Position numbers and translations under genes: made by a program. From Oceanimonas baumannii (GTDB lineage: Bacteria; Pseudomonadota; Gammaproteobacteria; Enterobacterales; Aeromonadaceae), in contig NZ_NQJF01000015.1 in assembly GCF_002245495.1 (NCBI RefSeq), positions 33,454 to 97,453 on the forward strand: DNA of 64,000 nt. The letters are read 5' to 3'. Shown piece after piece: positions 34,909 through 44,300 of this stretch (position 1 is its first letter; every line of letters begins with the position of its first letter). Below the pieces are notes generated by a model, which did no database searches, was not told the DNA's origin, and saw nothing but the letters and a program-made list of their open reading frames with translations.

Positions 34909-35987
34909 GACCGGGCCTCCGGTTTGCAGAATATCAGCAGCAGGAATACGGGCACGCCCACCATGGCTGTCACAATGCCCACGGGCAACAAAACCCCGGG
35001 CACCAGCATTTTACTGGCCGCCGAGGCCAGGGCCATGATCAGCGCGCCGGTCAGCAGCGTGCCCGGAAGCAAAAAGCGATGATCTTCACCCAGCAGCAGG
35101 CGGGCAATGTGCGGTCCCACCAGCCCGATAAAACCGATGGTGCCGACAAAGGCCACCGAGGTGGCGGCCAGCAGGCTGACCCTGAGCAATGCCAGAAAAC
35201 GCAGCCGGCTCACATGAATACCAAAACTACGGGCACGGTCTTCACCCAGCCGCAGCGCCGTCAGCTTGCTGGCCGACAGCAGCGAGAAAGGCACCACCAG
35301 AGCCAGCACCAGTGCCATCAGGCTCACATTCTGCCAGCTGGCCCGGGACAAGGAGCCCATGCTCCAGAACACCAGTTGCTGCAGCGCCGCCTGGGAAGAA
35401 GCAAACTGTACAAAGGCCACCAGGGCGTTAAACACAAACACCAGCGCAATGCCCAGCAGCACCATGGTTTCCACACTGCTGCTGCGCAACCGGGTCATCA
35501 GCTGCAGTAATAACACGGAGCCAAAGGCGAAAATAAAGGCATTGAGCGACACCATCCATTCTGCGGCCACAAAAGGCAGGCTGATCCCCAGTACAATGGC
35601 CAGTGCCGCACCGAACGAGGCCGCCGACGACACCCCAAGCGTGAAAGGACTGGCCAGCGGGTTGTTAAGAATGGCCTGCATTTCGGCCCCGGCCAGCGAC
35701 AGCGCCGCCCCCACCAGCACCGCCATCAGGGCATAAGGCAGACGCACATTCCAGATAATGGTGTGCTGCGCCGCTGACAACGAGGCAGGATCCAGCAACC
35801 CGGCCCACACCTGAGCCGCAGTCATGGACGAAGGGCCGGTGGTCATGTCCAGCATCAGGGCGGCCGCACACAGCACCGCCAGCACTACCAGCACAAACAA
35901 CCGCCAGCGTACCTTGCCACGATAGGCAAATAAAATGGCAGCGCTCCTTGGTGCACTGCCCTGTTCGGTCAGGGTATTCAAAGGCAT
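34905..35987 (-). CDS. FecCD-family siderophore permease
   Basis: An inner-membrane permease of 360 residues with about ten hydrophobic segments. Family motifs include RLPYALMAVLVGAALSLAGA, NNPLASPFTLGVSSAASFGA and FVGTIGFIGLVGPHIARLLL. It starts within a TAATG overlap with the binding-protein stop. Enterobactin systems usually carry two such genes (FepD and FepG). Only one is present here, so the transporter should be a homodimer, or its partner lies elsewhere. Confidence 0.95.
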   Translation of the reverse strand: MPLNTLTEQGSAPRSAAILFAYRGKVRWRLFVLVVLAVLCAAALMLDMTTGPSSMTAAQVWAGLLDPASLSAAQHTIIWNVRLPYALMAVLVGAALSLAGAEMQAILNNPLASPFTLGVSSAASFGAALAIVLGISLPFVAAEWMVSLNAFIFAFGSVLLLQLMTRLRSSSVETMVLLGIALVFVFNALVAFVQFASSQAALQQLVFWSMGSLSRASWQNVSLMALVLALVVPFSLLSASKLTALRLGEDRARSFGIHVSRLRFLALLRVSLLAATSVAFVGTIGFIGLVGPHIARLLLGEDHRFLLPGTLLTGALIMALASAASKMLVPGVLLPVGIVTAMVGVPVFLLLIFCKPEARS

Positions 35988-37105
35988 TACTCTGCAGATG
36001 ACAGACTGATCCAGCCGGTACCCTCATAAGGGACCGCCAGAAAGTCTCGATTAATGGTTTCCAGGGTTTGCGCAGGGCTGAGTTCGGCAAACACGCCGGG
36101 ATGCAGCCACTTGGCCAGCACTTCCACCGCCACAATATCCAGGGGGGAGTTCAGTAACTGATGCGCCAGGCCGTGCACTTTTCCCGCATGTACCGCACTC
36201 AGGTCGGCAATGCCCTGACGAGCCGCAACCCGGGTAAGGGCCGACTGTGCTTCTTCCGGGCTGTAACCGCCTCCCAGCACCAGACCATTGCTTTTTTCCA
36301 GCGCCGGCCCGCCGGTCGCAATATAAACATCGGGATCGCTGGTAATAATGTATTCCAGGTTCAGCTTGCCCGCGGCCTGAGTCAGCACATCGGCCCCGAT
36401 ATTATGGCCACCGGCAAAGTCGATGTAGTCCCCTGCCCCGCCGGTACCAATCGAAAAACAGCAATCCTGGGTAATGCCCGCATGCGCTTCCATAAACACG
36501 GTGGGCCGGGCCTCGTTTTCCTGTAACTGCCCGGCAATGTAAGCCAGGTGCTGCTCCCTCAGGGCCAGGTAATCGCCGGCCTGCTGCTCATGGCCGGTCA
36601 GGGTAGCCAGCAGCTTCAGGCTGGGTGCCTGATGATTAAAGGGATCGATAAAAAAGTCGATAAACACCACCGCAATGCCAGAGGCTTCCAGCAGGGCAAT
36701 CTGATCGTCCGTGGGGCCCCGGCTTAACGACAGTACCGCCACATCGGGTTCGGCGGCGAGCATGGACTCCATATCAAAGTTTTCGGCGGAGCTGGACACC
36801 AGCGGCACCTGCTCTATCGCCGGAAACGCGGCCTTGAAACGCTGATAATAGGACTCGCCCATCCGGTTGATGTCCCTGGGCCAGCCGGCCAGCTGGCTGA
36901 CCGGATCATCGGCAATCAGCGCCAGCGCCATCAGAAACCGGCCGTCATCAATGGCAATACGCTCAATGTTATCGGGCAAGGTCACGCTGCGTCCGCGCAA
37001 ATCAGTGACGGTCTGTGCCGCCGCTGCCGAGCAGGCGGTCAGCCACAACAGACAGGCCGCCAAAGCACGCCACCCACCTTTCTCAAGATGAAAAATACGG
37101 TTCAT
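35987..37105 (-). CDS. Periplasmic ferric siderophore-binding protein
   Basis: A 372-residue binding protein. Signal peptide around WRALAACLLWLTACSAAAA; the LTAC could also be a lipobox (LTAC), so lipoprotein anchoring is possible. The mature domain begins VTDLRGRSVTLPDNIERIAI, a classic helical-backbone (TroA/FepB-like) start, and includes MESMLAAEPDVAVLS and DYIDFAGGHNIGADV. Strong Shine-Dalgarno AAAGGAT before ATG 37105. It follows entA by 13 bp and overlaps the permease start by 1 bp. Confidence 0.93.
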   Translation of the reverse strand: MNRIFHLEKGGWRALAACLLWLTACSAAAAQTVTDLRGRSVTLPDNIERIAIDDGRFLMALALIADDPVSQLAGWPRDINRMGESYYQRFKAAFPAIEQVPLVSSSAENFDMESMLAAEPDVAVLSLSRGPTDDQIALLEASGIAVVFIDFFIDPFNHQAPSLKLLATLTGHEQQAGDYLALREQHLAYIAGQLQENEARPTVFMEAHAGITQDCCFSIGTGGAGDYIDFAGGHNIGADVLTQAAGKLNLEYIITSDPDVYIATGGPALEKSNGLVLGGGYSPEEAQSALTRVAARQGIADLSAVHAGKVHGLAHQLLNSPLDIVAVEVLAKWLHPGVFAELSPAQTLETINRDFLAVPYEGTGWISLSSAE

Positions 37106-37118
37106 TTATTATCCTTTA

Positions 37119-37880
37119 TCAACTGCGCAGGGTCGCACCGCCGTCCACATAGAGATCGTCCATCACAATGTGCCCGGCCTGATCCGACAACAGAAACATT
37201 ACGGCATTGGCCACGTCTTCAGGTTGCGCCAGCTTGCCCAGCGGAATACCGGTTTTATAAATATCCGGCATACCGGCAACCACCTTCTCCGCCCCGCTGC
37301 TGTCTGACCACATGCCGGTTTGCATGGGGGTCATCGTGGATCCTGGTGCTACCGTGTTGCAGCGAATGCCAAAGGGGGCCAGCTCCAGTCCAAGGCAACG
37401 CATAAACATGCCGGTGGCCGCCTTGGAAGCTGCATAGGCAGCCATGGCATGGCGGGGCACACCCGCCGCATTGGAGCCTACCGTCACCAAGGCACCTTGC
37501 CGCCGCGGCTGCATCACCCGGGCCAGCGCCCGGCACAGATAAAATACGCCATCGGTATTGACCGCAAAGGTACGCCGCCACTGTTCGTCGTCGATACTGT
37601 CGATGGTGCCGGACTGCAGCACACCTGCAACATTCACACCAAAACCAATGGGCCCCAGCCGCTGTTCAATATCATCAACCAAGGCTGCTGCCGCCATCGA
37701 GTCAGTCACGTCGAGCGCCCGGCTGTGTACACCATTCAGGCCGGTAAAGTCCGGCGCGGTCACATCCGTGGCCACCACGGTACAGCCACTGCTGGCCAGC
37801 AGTTGCACCAACGCCCGACCAATGCCTCCTCCGGCACCGGTCACCAGTGCCAGGTTGCCGTTAAATCCGCTCAGCTGCAT
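37119..37880 (-). CDS. entA: 2,3-dihydro-2,3-dihydroxybenzoate dehydrogenase
   Basis: A 253-residue short-chain dehydrogenase that oxidises the dihydrodiol to 2,3-dihydroxybenzoate with NAD+. Cofactor motif TGAGGGIG, NVAGVL, catalytic Ser in VTVGSNAAGVPR and YAASKAA (Tyr/Lys). Start ATG 37880 has GGAGAAGG upstream and lies 20 bp inside the end of the NRPS gene. The frame is open to 37943, but those codons belong to the NRPS overlap. The SNAAGVPR...MAAYAASKAA arrangement is characteristic of EntA/DhbA. Confidence 0.95.
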   Translation of the reverse strand: MQLSGFNGNLALVTGAGGGIGRALVQLLASSGCTVVATDVTAPDFTGLNGVHSRALDVTDSMAAAALVDDIEQRLGPIGFGVNVAGVLQSGTIDSIDDEQWRRTFAVNTDGVFYLCRALARVMQPRRQGALVTVGSNAAGVPRHAMAAYAASKAATGMFMRCLGLELAPFGIRCNTVAPGSTMTPMQTGMWSDSSGAEKVVAGMPDIYKTGIPLGKLAQPEDVANAVMFLLSDQAGHIVMDDLYVDGGATLRS

Positions 37881-40800
37881 CAGCCTTCTCCTCTGTATTG
37901 GCCATGGCCGCGGCAAGCTCGGGTGCCAGTTGCACCGAGGCATCGCGGCCAGTCATGTCGGCATGTAAACAAGGCAGTTCAATGGTCTGTATGTGCGTGG
38001 CGTAAGCCTCCCATAGCGAGGCACGCAACCAGGGTTTGTCGAGATGATCCCGCCCGGCCCTGACATGCATCAGGGTACCGGTGAACGGCTGGTGATAATG
38101 CTCTCGCACCCATCGATTGGTGCTGGTAACCGCCCGCACCACGCCATCGAGAGCGGCCTCGGGCAAATTGCCCAAGGTCGTTTCTCCCTGCCGCAGAAAC
38201 GCCACTACTTTTTCCCGGGTGTCGAGTCCGGTGTGTTGCTCAGGGTCATAGCCGGCAATGGCCAGCAAGGCCCGCAACGCCGCCACCGGGCTCGGCTCGG
38301 GCTCGGCCCGCCAGCATTCCGCCGGATAGGCATCCAGCAGCGCTACCATGCCTATCTCGCGACCCAGTTGCTGCAGCCGCACCGCCATGGCCTGGGCAAT
38401 GATGCCACCTACCGACCAGCCCAGCAGATGAACAGGGCCTTCAGGGTACAGCTCGCCGATGGTATCCACATAACGGGCCGCCAGGGTGGTGATGCTGTCA
38501 TCCAGCGGTTGCTGCGAGTCCAGCGCCGGTGATTGCAGACCATAAAGAGTACGTTCGGGCAGCTGCTGCGCCAGTTCGCGGTAGTTCCAGGCAATGCCTC
38601 CGGCGGGGTGTACGGCAAACAACGGCGGCAGGCTGCCCTGCCCTTTCGACAGCCGGATAACGGGCCCCAGACCGTCATCCGCAGTCAGTCGCGGTGCATC
38701 TATCAACGCGGCCAGCCCTGCTACCGTGGGATTGGCAAACAGCGCACCCAGACCGGGATCACGCTGCCAGCGTGTCTGGATAGCGAGCAGCAGATGCACC
38801 GCCGACAACGAATCACCGCCCAACGCAAAAAAATCATCCTCCCGTCCCGGAAGCCGGGTCAGTGACAGCTGCTCACTAAACAGCCCGGCCAGTACCCGCT
38901 CGGTGGGCGTCTGCGGCTCACCGCCGGTGCCGGTATCGGCTCCCGGCGCCGGCAAGGCCTTGCGATCGAGCTTACCATTGGCAGACAGCGGCCAGTGTTC
39001 AAGCGGCACAAAAACCGCAGGCACCATATAATCAGGCAGCTGGCCGGCCAGGTGCCGGCGCAACAGCGACGTGTCCACTCCGGCCTTGTCGCTGGCTTGC
39101 ACATAAGCCACCAGCCTGGGGTTACCGTCATCCCGGCGCAACATCACTTCGGCCCGGATCACCCCCGGGGCAGCGCTCAGGGCATGGGTAATATCGCCCA
39201 GTTCGATACGCAGCCCCCGCAGTTTTACCTGATCGTCACTCCGGCCCAGATATTCCACCGCGCCGTCGCGACGGAAACGCGCCACATCACCACTTTGATA
39301 CAGCCGCTCCCCTTCATTATGAGGGTTGGCAATAAAGCGCTCGGCGGTCAATCCGGGCTGCCCCAGGTACCCTCGCGCCAGCTGCACACCGCCCAGATAA
39401 AGATCGCCGGACACCCCGGGTGGCTGCGGCCGATATTGCGCATCCAGCACATACAACTGGGTGTTCCACACCGGATAACCAATGGGCACAGACACGCTGT
39501 TATCGTCTTTACCTGCCTCCCACCAGCTCACATCCACGGCGGCTTCGGTGGGTCCATACAGGTTGAACAGGCGGGCATTCAGCCGCTGATGAAATTGATC
39601 CCGCAGGGTGGCCGTCAGCGCCTCGCCACTTACAATCACCCGTCGCAAAGAAGTGTGCTCAATATCTGGCGTGGCCAGAAACGCCGCCAGCATGGAGGGC
39701 ACAAAGTGCAGCGTGGTAATACCCTGCTCCCCGATCAGCGCAGCGATTTGCCGAGGATCCTGATGGGCTCCGGGAGGCGCAATCACCAGACAGGCACCGC
39801 TCAGCAGGGGTAAAAAGAACTCCCAGACCGAGACATCAAAGGTGGCCGGGGTTTTCTGCAATATCCGCTCAGAGGTGTCGATGGCAAAAAAGTCCTGCAT
39901 CCACAGCAAGCGGTTCACGATCGCCTGATGCTCTACCACCACACCCTTGGGCTCACCGGTAGAGCCTGAGGTGTAAATCACATAGGCGGCATCCTGAGGC
40001 CCGGGCTTGTCTGTCAGCGGCTCAGAGCTGTAATGCTGCCACTGACAGGGAGAAAACACCGGCCAGCCGGCCAGCGGCTCAGGCCCGGAGCTCAGCACGC
40101 ATACCGGTTGCGCCGAGTCAAGAATGCGGAGCAGACGGGCATCGGGCTGCTCCGGATCCAGCGGCAGATAGGCCGCGCCGGCTCGCTGAATGGCCAGCAA
40201 TGCAATTACCAGCTCAAAGGATCGCGGCAACGCCACTGCCACCACTGCACCGGGTCCGGCCCCCTGCTGTTGCAGCTGTAAAGCCAGCGCCCGGCTGCGC
40301 TGATCCAGCTCACCATAACTCATTGAGACGCCTTCAAACACCAGTGCCGTGGCTTGGGGGGTGTCGGCCATTTGCGCCTCATACAGCGCCACCAGTGTAG
40401 TGGAAGGCACAGCATGCGCGGTATTGTTTACCTCATGCAGATAGCGTTGTTGCTCGTCGGGCGTGGCCAGAGGGATGTCTTGCAGACAGCCACCTTTTTG
40501 CCACACCGAGAGGGCTTCATTCAGGAAAGCCGGCAACCGGGCACAGTGATCGGCCACATCCGCTGCACTGTACAATCGGCCATTGGCTTCAATTTCCAGG
40601 TCCAGACTGTCAATGCCGTTGCCCCGGAATCCCAGCGTCATGTCATCCACCGGCCCGGTACTCAGAATATGCAAATTCGCCTGCATGCCCTTCAGGATGA
40701 AGGGGGTATAAAAGGGCTGCACATTGATAAGCGGCCCATGCAGTCGACGCTGGCCACCAATCAGCCCCAGATCCCGGCGCAGCTGCTCACCCCGGTAGCG

Positions 40801-41748
40801 ACCATGACGGCGGCCCCGGGTCAGCTCTCGCACCGTGTGGGGCAAAAACTCATTCAGCAAAGTAATGCCATCACGCAAGACCAGCGGCAGCACATTCATC
40901 ACCATGGCAGGCAAGCGTGCCGCCTTGCTGCCCAGACGTCCCATATAGGGCACACCTACCACTACGTTACTGGCCTGATCACTATGACGGCGGCAATACT
41001 CTGCAGTAAGCGCCGTCAGCACATCTGGCCAGGGCAACTGATGCTCACTGCTCAGACTCAGCAGCCGGGCACACAGGGTTTCGTTCAACGGCACAATACG
41101 ACGGTGGCAGGCATGCACCGGGGCACAAGGCTGAGCTTCTCCTGCCAGGGTGGCTGGCGGCGGCAGCTCATTCAGGGCCGTCTGCCAGTATGCCTGGTCC
41201 CGTCCTCGCCGCTCGCCGTGCTGATAGTCCTGATCTTCTTCCCACACTGCTGTCCAGGGGGCAAAAGGCTGACTGCGGGTATCACCGGCATACAGGGCAC
41301 TGACCCGCTCACAGAACAACGCCATGCCATAACCATCGTTCACCAGATGATGTACGCGCACATACCAGGCATAGCGGCCGTTCCCCAGCACATAGAGGCG
41401 CTGGCAGGCCAGCCGGTCCCGGAGCGGATCCAGAGGCCGGTTCACATCGGCCAAATAATGGCGCTCTGCCGCCTGCCCGGGATCAGCTTCCCGGGTGACA
41501 TCCAGCACGTCCAGCAAAGGTGCCTGGCCAGGATCCGGCCACTGGCAGGGGACATCGGTGAAGCGCAGCTGCAAACTGGTAGCTTCAGTGGCGGCCTGAT
41601 TGGCGGCACTGACAAACGCGGCCAGATCCAGCTCGCCCTCAAGCTGGATCACATGAGCGGTATTAAAGGCCGGGTTATCCGGTGCCAGCTGCTGAGCAAA
41701 CCAGAGCCCCTGCTGGGCTTCGGTAAGTGAATACTGACGGCCCGCCAT
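37861..41748 (-). CDS. entF: EntF-like nonribosomal peptide synthetase (C-A-T-TE), serine-specific
   Basis: A 1295-residue synthetase. Condensation domain (His motif HHLVNDG near 132), adenylation domain about 455-960 (YTSGSTGEPKG near 588, FDVSVWEFF, NLYGPTEAAVD, YQSGDVARF, NGKLDRKALP), thiolation site GGDSLS (Ser near 979), and thioesterase with GWSVGG (near 1110). Reading the specificity pocket by alignment gives D-V-W-H-I-S-L-V-D-K, one change from the EntF serine code (D-V-W-H-F-S-L-V-D-K). Length and order match EntF, which condenses DHB with Ser and releases the cyclic trimer. ATG 41748 follows the carrier-protein stop by 2 bp. Confidence 0.93.
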   Translation of the reverse strand: MAGRQYSLTEAQQGLWFAQQLAPDNPAFNTAHVIQLEGELDLAAFVSAANQAATEATSLQLRFTDVPCQWPDPGQAPLLDVLDVTREADPGQAAERHYLADVNRPLDPLRDRLACQRLYVLGNGRYAWYVRVHHLVNDGYGMALFCERVSALYAGDTRSQPFAPWTAVWEEDQDYQHGERRGRDQAYWQTALNELPPPATLAGEAQPCAPVHACHRRIVPLNETLCARLLSLSSEHQLPWPDVLTALTAEYCRRHSDQASNVVVGVPYMGRLGSKAARLPAMVMNVLPLVLRDGITLLNEFLPHTVRELTRGRRHGRYRGEQLRRDLGLIGGQRRLHGPLINVQPFYTPFILKGMQANLHILSTGPVDDMTLGFRGNGIDSLDLEIEANGRLYSAADVADHCARLPAFLNEALSVWQKGGCLQDIPLATPDEQQRYLHEVNNTAHAVPSTTLVALYEAQMADTPQATALVFEGVSMSYGELDQRSRALALQLQQQGAGPGAVVAVALPRSFELVIALLAIQRAGAAYLPLDPEQPDARLLRILDSAQPVCVLSSGPEPLAGWPVFSPCQWQHYSSEPLTDKPGPQDAAYVIYTSGSTGEPKGVVVEHQAIVNRLLWMQDFFAIDTSERILQKTPATFDVSVWEFFLPLLSGACLVIAPPGAHQDPRQIAALIGEQGITTLHFVPSMLAAFLATPDIEHTSLRRVIVSGEALTATLRDQFHQRLNARLFNLYGPTEAAVDVSWWEAGKDDNSVSVPIGYPVWNTQLYVLDAQYRPQPPGVSGDLYLGGVQLARGYLGQPGLTAERFIANPHNEGERLYQSGDVARFRRDGAVEYLGRSDDQVKLRGLRIELGDITHALSAAPGVIRAEVMLRRDDGNPRLVAYVQASDKAGVDTSLLRRHLAGQLPDYMVPAVFVPLEHWPLSANGKLDRKALPAPGADTGTGGEPQTPTERVLAGLFSEQLSLTRLPGREDDFFALGGDSLSAVHLLLAIQTRWQRDPGLGALFANPTVAGLAALIDAPRLTADDGLGPVIRLSKGQGSLPPLFAVHPAGGIAWNYRELAQQLPERTLYGLQSPALDSQQPLDDSITTLAARYVDTIGELYPEGPVHLLGWSVGGIIAQAMAVRLQQLGREIGMVALLDAYPAECWRAEPEPSPVAALRALLAIAGYDPEQHTGLDTREKVVAFLRQGETTLGNLPEAALDGVVRAVTSTNRWVREHYHQPFTGTLMHVRAGRDHLDKPWLRASLWEAYATHIQTIELPCLHADMTGRDASVQLAPELAAAMANTEEKADAAERI

Positions 41749-41750
41749 GA

Positions 41751-42011
41751 TTACACGCCGCTCTGCTGACGTTGCACCTGCTGCCACCAGCCATCCAGGG
41801 TGGGGGTTTCCGCCAGATCGGCAAAGCGCAGTTCAAGGCCGGTCTTGTTCCACTCCACCGACAGGTTGAAAATGCGCATAGAATCCAGTCCCCAATCCAG
41901 CAGATTGTCGTCATTTTCCAGCTGGTCGGGGCTTTCGCCCAGAATGGCAGCGATATCCAGGCGCATACGCTCCAGGGTCAGGGGACGGGATTGAGAGTGT
42001 TCGGTGGTCAT
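41751..42011 (-). CDS. Stand-alone aryl carrier protein
   Basis: An 86-residue carrier protein equivalent to the C-terminal third of EntB. The phosphopantetheine site is DWGLDSMRIF (Ser44). C-terminal TPTLDGWWQQVQ matches the usual aryl-carrier ending. It would carry DHB loaded by EntE and donate it to the EntF condensation domain, after activation by the EntD-like transferase at 48109. It starts 1 bp after the isochorismatase stop, so the normally fused EntB is split at its linker. Confidence 0.93.
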   Translation of the reverse strand: MTTEHSQSRPLTLERMRLDIAAILGESPDQLENDDNLLDWGLDSMRIFNLSVEWNKTGLELRFADLAETPTLDGWWQQVQRQQSGV

Positions 42012-42012
42012 A

Positions 42013-42645
42013 TTACAGGGCCTTTAACAATTGTTCTGTGGTCATGGGTACACCGCAAGTGCGGGCAATCCAGTGCAGGGCGGACAGGTGATCATCACGG
42101 CTGAAGTCGGCTACGGCATCAGCGGCAATAAAGGGCTCGATATCCAGCTGAAACGCTTCGGCCAGGGTTGCCGTGCAACCAATATGGGCATATACACCGG
42201 TCACCAGCAGTTGATCCCGTCCCCGGACCCGCATCAGGGTTTCCAGATTGCTGCGCTGAAAGGCACTGTAACGGTGCTTGACCAGCACATGGTCTTCCGG
42301 CCGGGGGGCCAGTTCCTCAATAATGTCTTCATGCTCGGGAGCCCAGCTCATGCCCGGCCCCCATAAATCGGCCTGCAAGCCACGATCGCAGCGCTGCTGA
42401 TTACCTTTCTGGGCGGTGTAGAACACCGGAATATTCCGTGCCCGGCAATGGGCGATCAGTGCGGCGATATTGGCAATGGCCGGTGCCAGGGGAGCATTCT
42501 CGGCCTGAAAGGGACGCAGAAAGTAGCGCTGCATGTCGTGCACCAGCAGCGCCATACGGTGGGCTTCGGGCTGCCAGGAAGCCCGGGGCTTTGGCAGCTC
42601 GGCAGCGGTTGGCTGGGCGTAGTCGGTAATAACAGGAAGTCCCAT
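42013..42645 (-). CDS. entB: Isochorismatase (EntB N-terminal half, unfused)
   Basis: A 210-residue hydrolase converting isochorismate to 2,3-dihydro-2,3-dihydroxybenzoate and pyruvate. Starts MGLPVITDYAQPTAAELP as in EntB/DhbB. Catalytic features: Asp in LLVHDMQRYFL, Lys in VLVKHRYSAF, GVYAHIGC. It ends with TAA right after LLKAL, before the linker of a typical ~285-residue EntB; the carrier domain is a separate gene. Its ATG overlaps the EntE stop by 1 bp. Confidence 0.94.
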   Translation of the reverse strand: MGLPVITDYAQPTAAELPKPRASWQPEAHRMALLVHDMQRYFLRPFQAENAPLAPAIANIAALIAHCRARNIPVFYTAQKGNQQRCDRGLQADLWGPGMSWAPEHEDIIEELAPRPEDHVLVKHRYSAFQRSNLETLMRVRGRDQLLVTGVYAHIGCTATLAEAFQLDIEPFIAADAVADFSRDDHLSALHWIARTCGVPMTTEQLLKAL

Positions 42646-44300
42646 CAGTCTTGCTCCTCGGTTTGTTCCAGATAGCGCTGGCGCAACTGGGCACGCAGCT
42701 CCCGCCGGCTGATTTTGCCGACGGCGGTGGTGTCAAAGTGTTCGGCAAACACAATTTGATCCGGCACCTTGAAAGCTGCCAACCCCTGCTCGCGCACCCA
42801 TTTTTTCAGGGCCACAACCCGGGGCGGTTCACCACGGGCAATCACAAAGGCGCAGCTGCGCTCTCCCAGATAATCATCGGGAATGGACACTACGGCAGCA
42901 TCAAACACTTGCGGGTGACTCAGCAAATGATCTTCTATTTCCTCGGCGGAAATTTTTTCACCGGCGCGGTTAATGTGATCATTGGCCCGCCCCTGCACCA
43001 CCAGATAGCCCTGCGGCGTGCGCCTGACGATATCGCCGGTACAGTAAAAACCGTCTTCGGTAAAGCTGCGGGCATTGGCGGCCTCATCATTGTGATAACC
43101 GCGAATGGTATAGGGCCCCTGCACCTGCAGATGACCTACCTCACCGTCAGCCACCGGACGCCCTTCATCGTCCACGATGCGCACTTCATCGTCGGGGCTG
43201 ATGGGCCGGCCCTGCGTGTTCAGGATCAGCTCGTCGCTGTCGTCCAGACGGGTGTAGTTCACCAGCCCTTCGGCCATGCCGAATACCTGCTGCAGGGTGC
43301 AGGGCAACGCACCTTGCAGTCGACGGGCAGCTTCCGGCAGCAGTTTGGCCCCGCCCACCTGCATCACCTCAAGACTGGAAAGATCGTACCGGCTGTGGCT
43401 GGCGGCATCGGCCCACAGCAACGCCAGCGGCGGCACCAGCCCCACACAGGTCACCTTTTCCTGCTCAATCAGGGCAAAGGCAGTGCCGGGCTCGGCACTG
43501 TCACTCAGCACCACCCGGGCACCGGCATGCAGTGCTCCCAGCCAGCCCGGTGAACTCATGGGGAAGTTATGCGCCGCCGGCAACGCCACCATATAAACAC
43601 TGTGCTCATCAATGCCGCACAGCGTGTTACTGGCACGGAATGAGTATATATAGTCATCGTGGGTGCGGGGGATCAGCTTGGACAGGCCGGTGCTGCCACC
43701 GGAGAGCTGCAAAAAAGCCACCGACTGCGGATCAAACTGTTCGGGCAAGCTGTCAGGGTTTCCCTGCAGCGCAGACAGTGACGTAAAGCCGTGTCCGGCG
43801 TCTTCCCCTGCCATGACCACCTGCAACTCCGGCACCGCCCGGCACAACTCGGTGGCCAGGGTGGCATAGTCAAAACCGCCATAATGGCGGCCGGCAATAT
43901 AAGCGCTGGCCTCGGCCTTGCGGGCAAAATGGGTCACTTCGGCAATGCGGTGTGCCGGCAACGCATAAACCGGGATCAGCCCGGCATAAAAAAGGCCACA
44001 CACCACGGGAATAAACTCCGCCACATTCCCAAACTGCACCACGACTCTGTCACCCGGTGTCAGTCCCATGGCCAGCAGGCCAGCTCCGATGCGGCTGGCT
44101 TCACGATCCAGATCGGCATAACTCAGCCTGGTGTTGCCGGCGACGACGGCCTCTTTGTGCTGCAAGCACAGCGCACGCTCACGCAAAAAGGCGGGAAAGG
44201 TTTCACCACGCCAGTAGCCGGCCGCTTTATAGCGCTGCTCAAGGGCCGCAGGCCAGCTCTGGCTGAGTGTCAGCCGTGATGCGGCGGTGGCATTAGTCAT
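42645..44300 (-). CDS. entE: 2,3-dihydroxybenzoate-AMP ligase
   Basis: A 551-residue adenylating enzyme that activates DHB and loads it on the aryl carrier. ATG 44300 gives MTNATAASRL; the longer frame to 44507 lies inside entC. Motifs: P-loop-like LQLSGGSTGLSKLIPRTHDD (near 204), ALPAAHNFPMSSPG (the His-Asn region specific to DHB/salicylate ligases), VFGMAEGL, YCTGDIVR, GRANDHINRAGEKIS, and Lys in TAVGKISRREL. It overlaps entC by 8 bp and the isochorismatase start by 1 bp. Confidence 0.96.
   Translation of the reverse strand: MTNATAASRLTLSQSWPAALEQRYKAAGYWRGETFPAFLRERALCLQHKEAVVAGNTRLSYADLDREASRIGAGLLAMGLTPGDRVVVQFGNVAEFIPVVCGLFYAGLIPVYALPAHRIAEVTHFARKAEASAYIAGRHYGGFDYATLATELCRAVPELQVVMAGEDAGHGFTSLSALQGNPDSLPEQFDPQSVAFLQLSGGSTGLSKLIPRTHDDYIYSFRASNTLCGIDEHSVYMVALPAAHNFPMSSPGWLGALHAGARVVLSDSAEPGTAFALIEQEKVTCVGLVPPLALLWADAASHSRYDLSSLEVMQVGGAKLLPEAARRLQGALPCTLQQVFGMAEGLVNYTRLDDSDELILNTQGRPISPDDEVRIVDDEGRPVADGEVGHLQVQGPYTIRGYHNDEAANARSFTEDGFYCTGDIVRRTPQGYLVVQGRANDHINRAGEKISAEEIEDHLLSHPQVFDAAVVSIPDDYLGERSCAFVIARGEPPRVVALKKWVREQGLAAFKVPDQIVFAEHFDTTAVGKISRRELRAQLRQRYLEQTEEQD

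Noticed and set aside
40354..41730. 458-residue plus-strand ORF opposite entF
   Set aside because: Antisense to the NRPS condensation and adenylation domains; no independent support.
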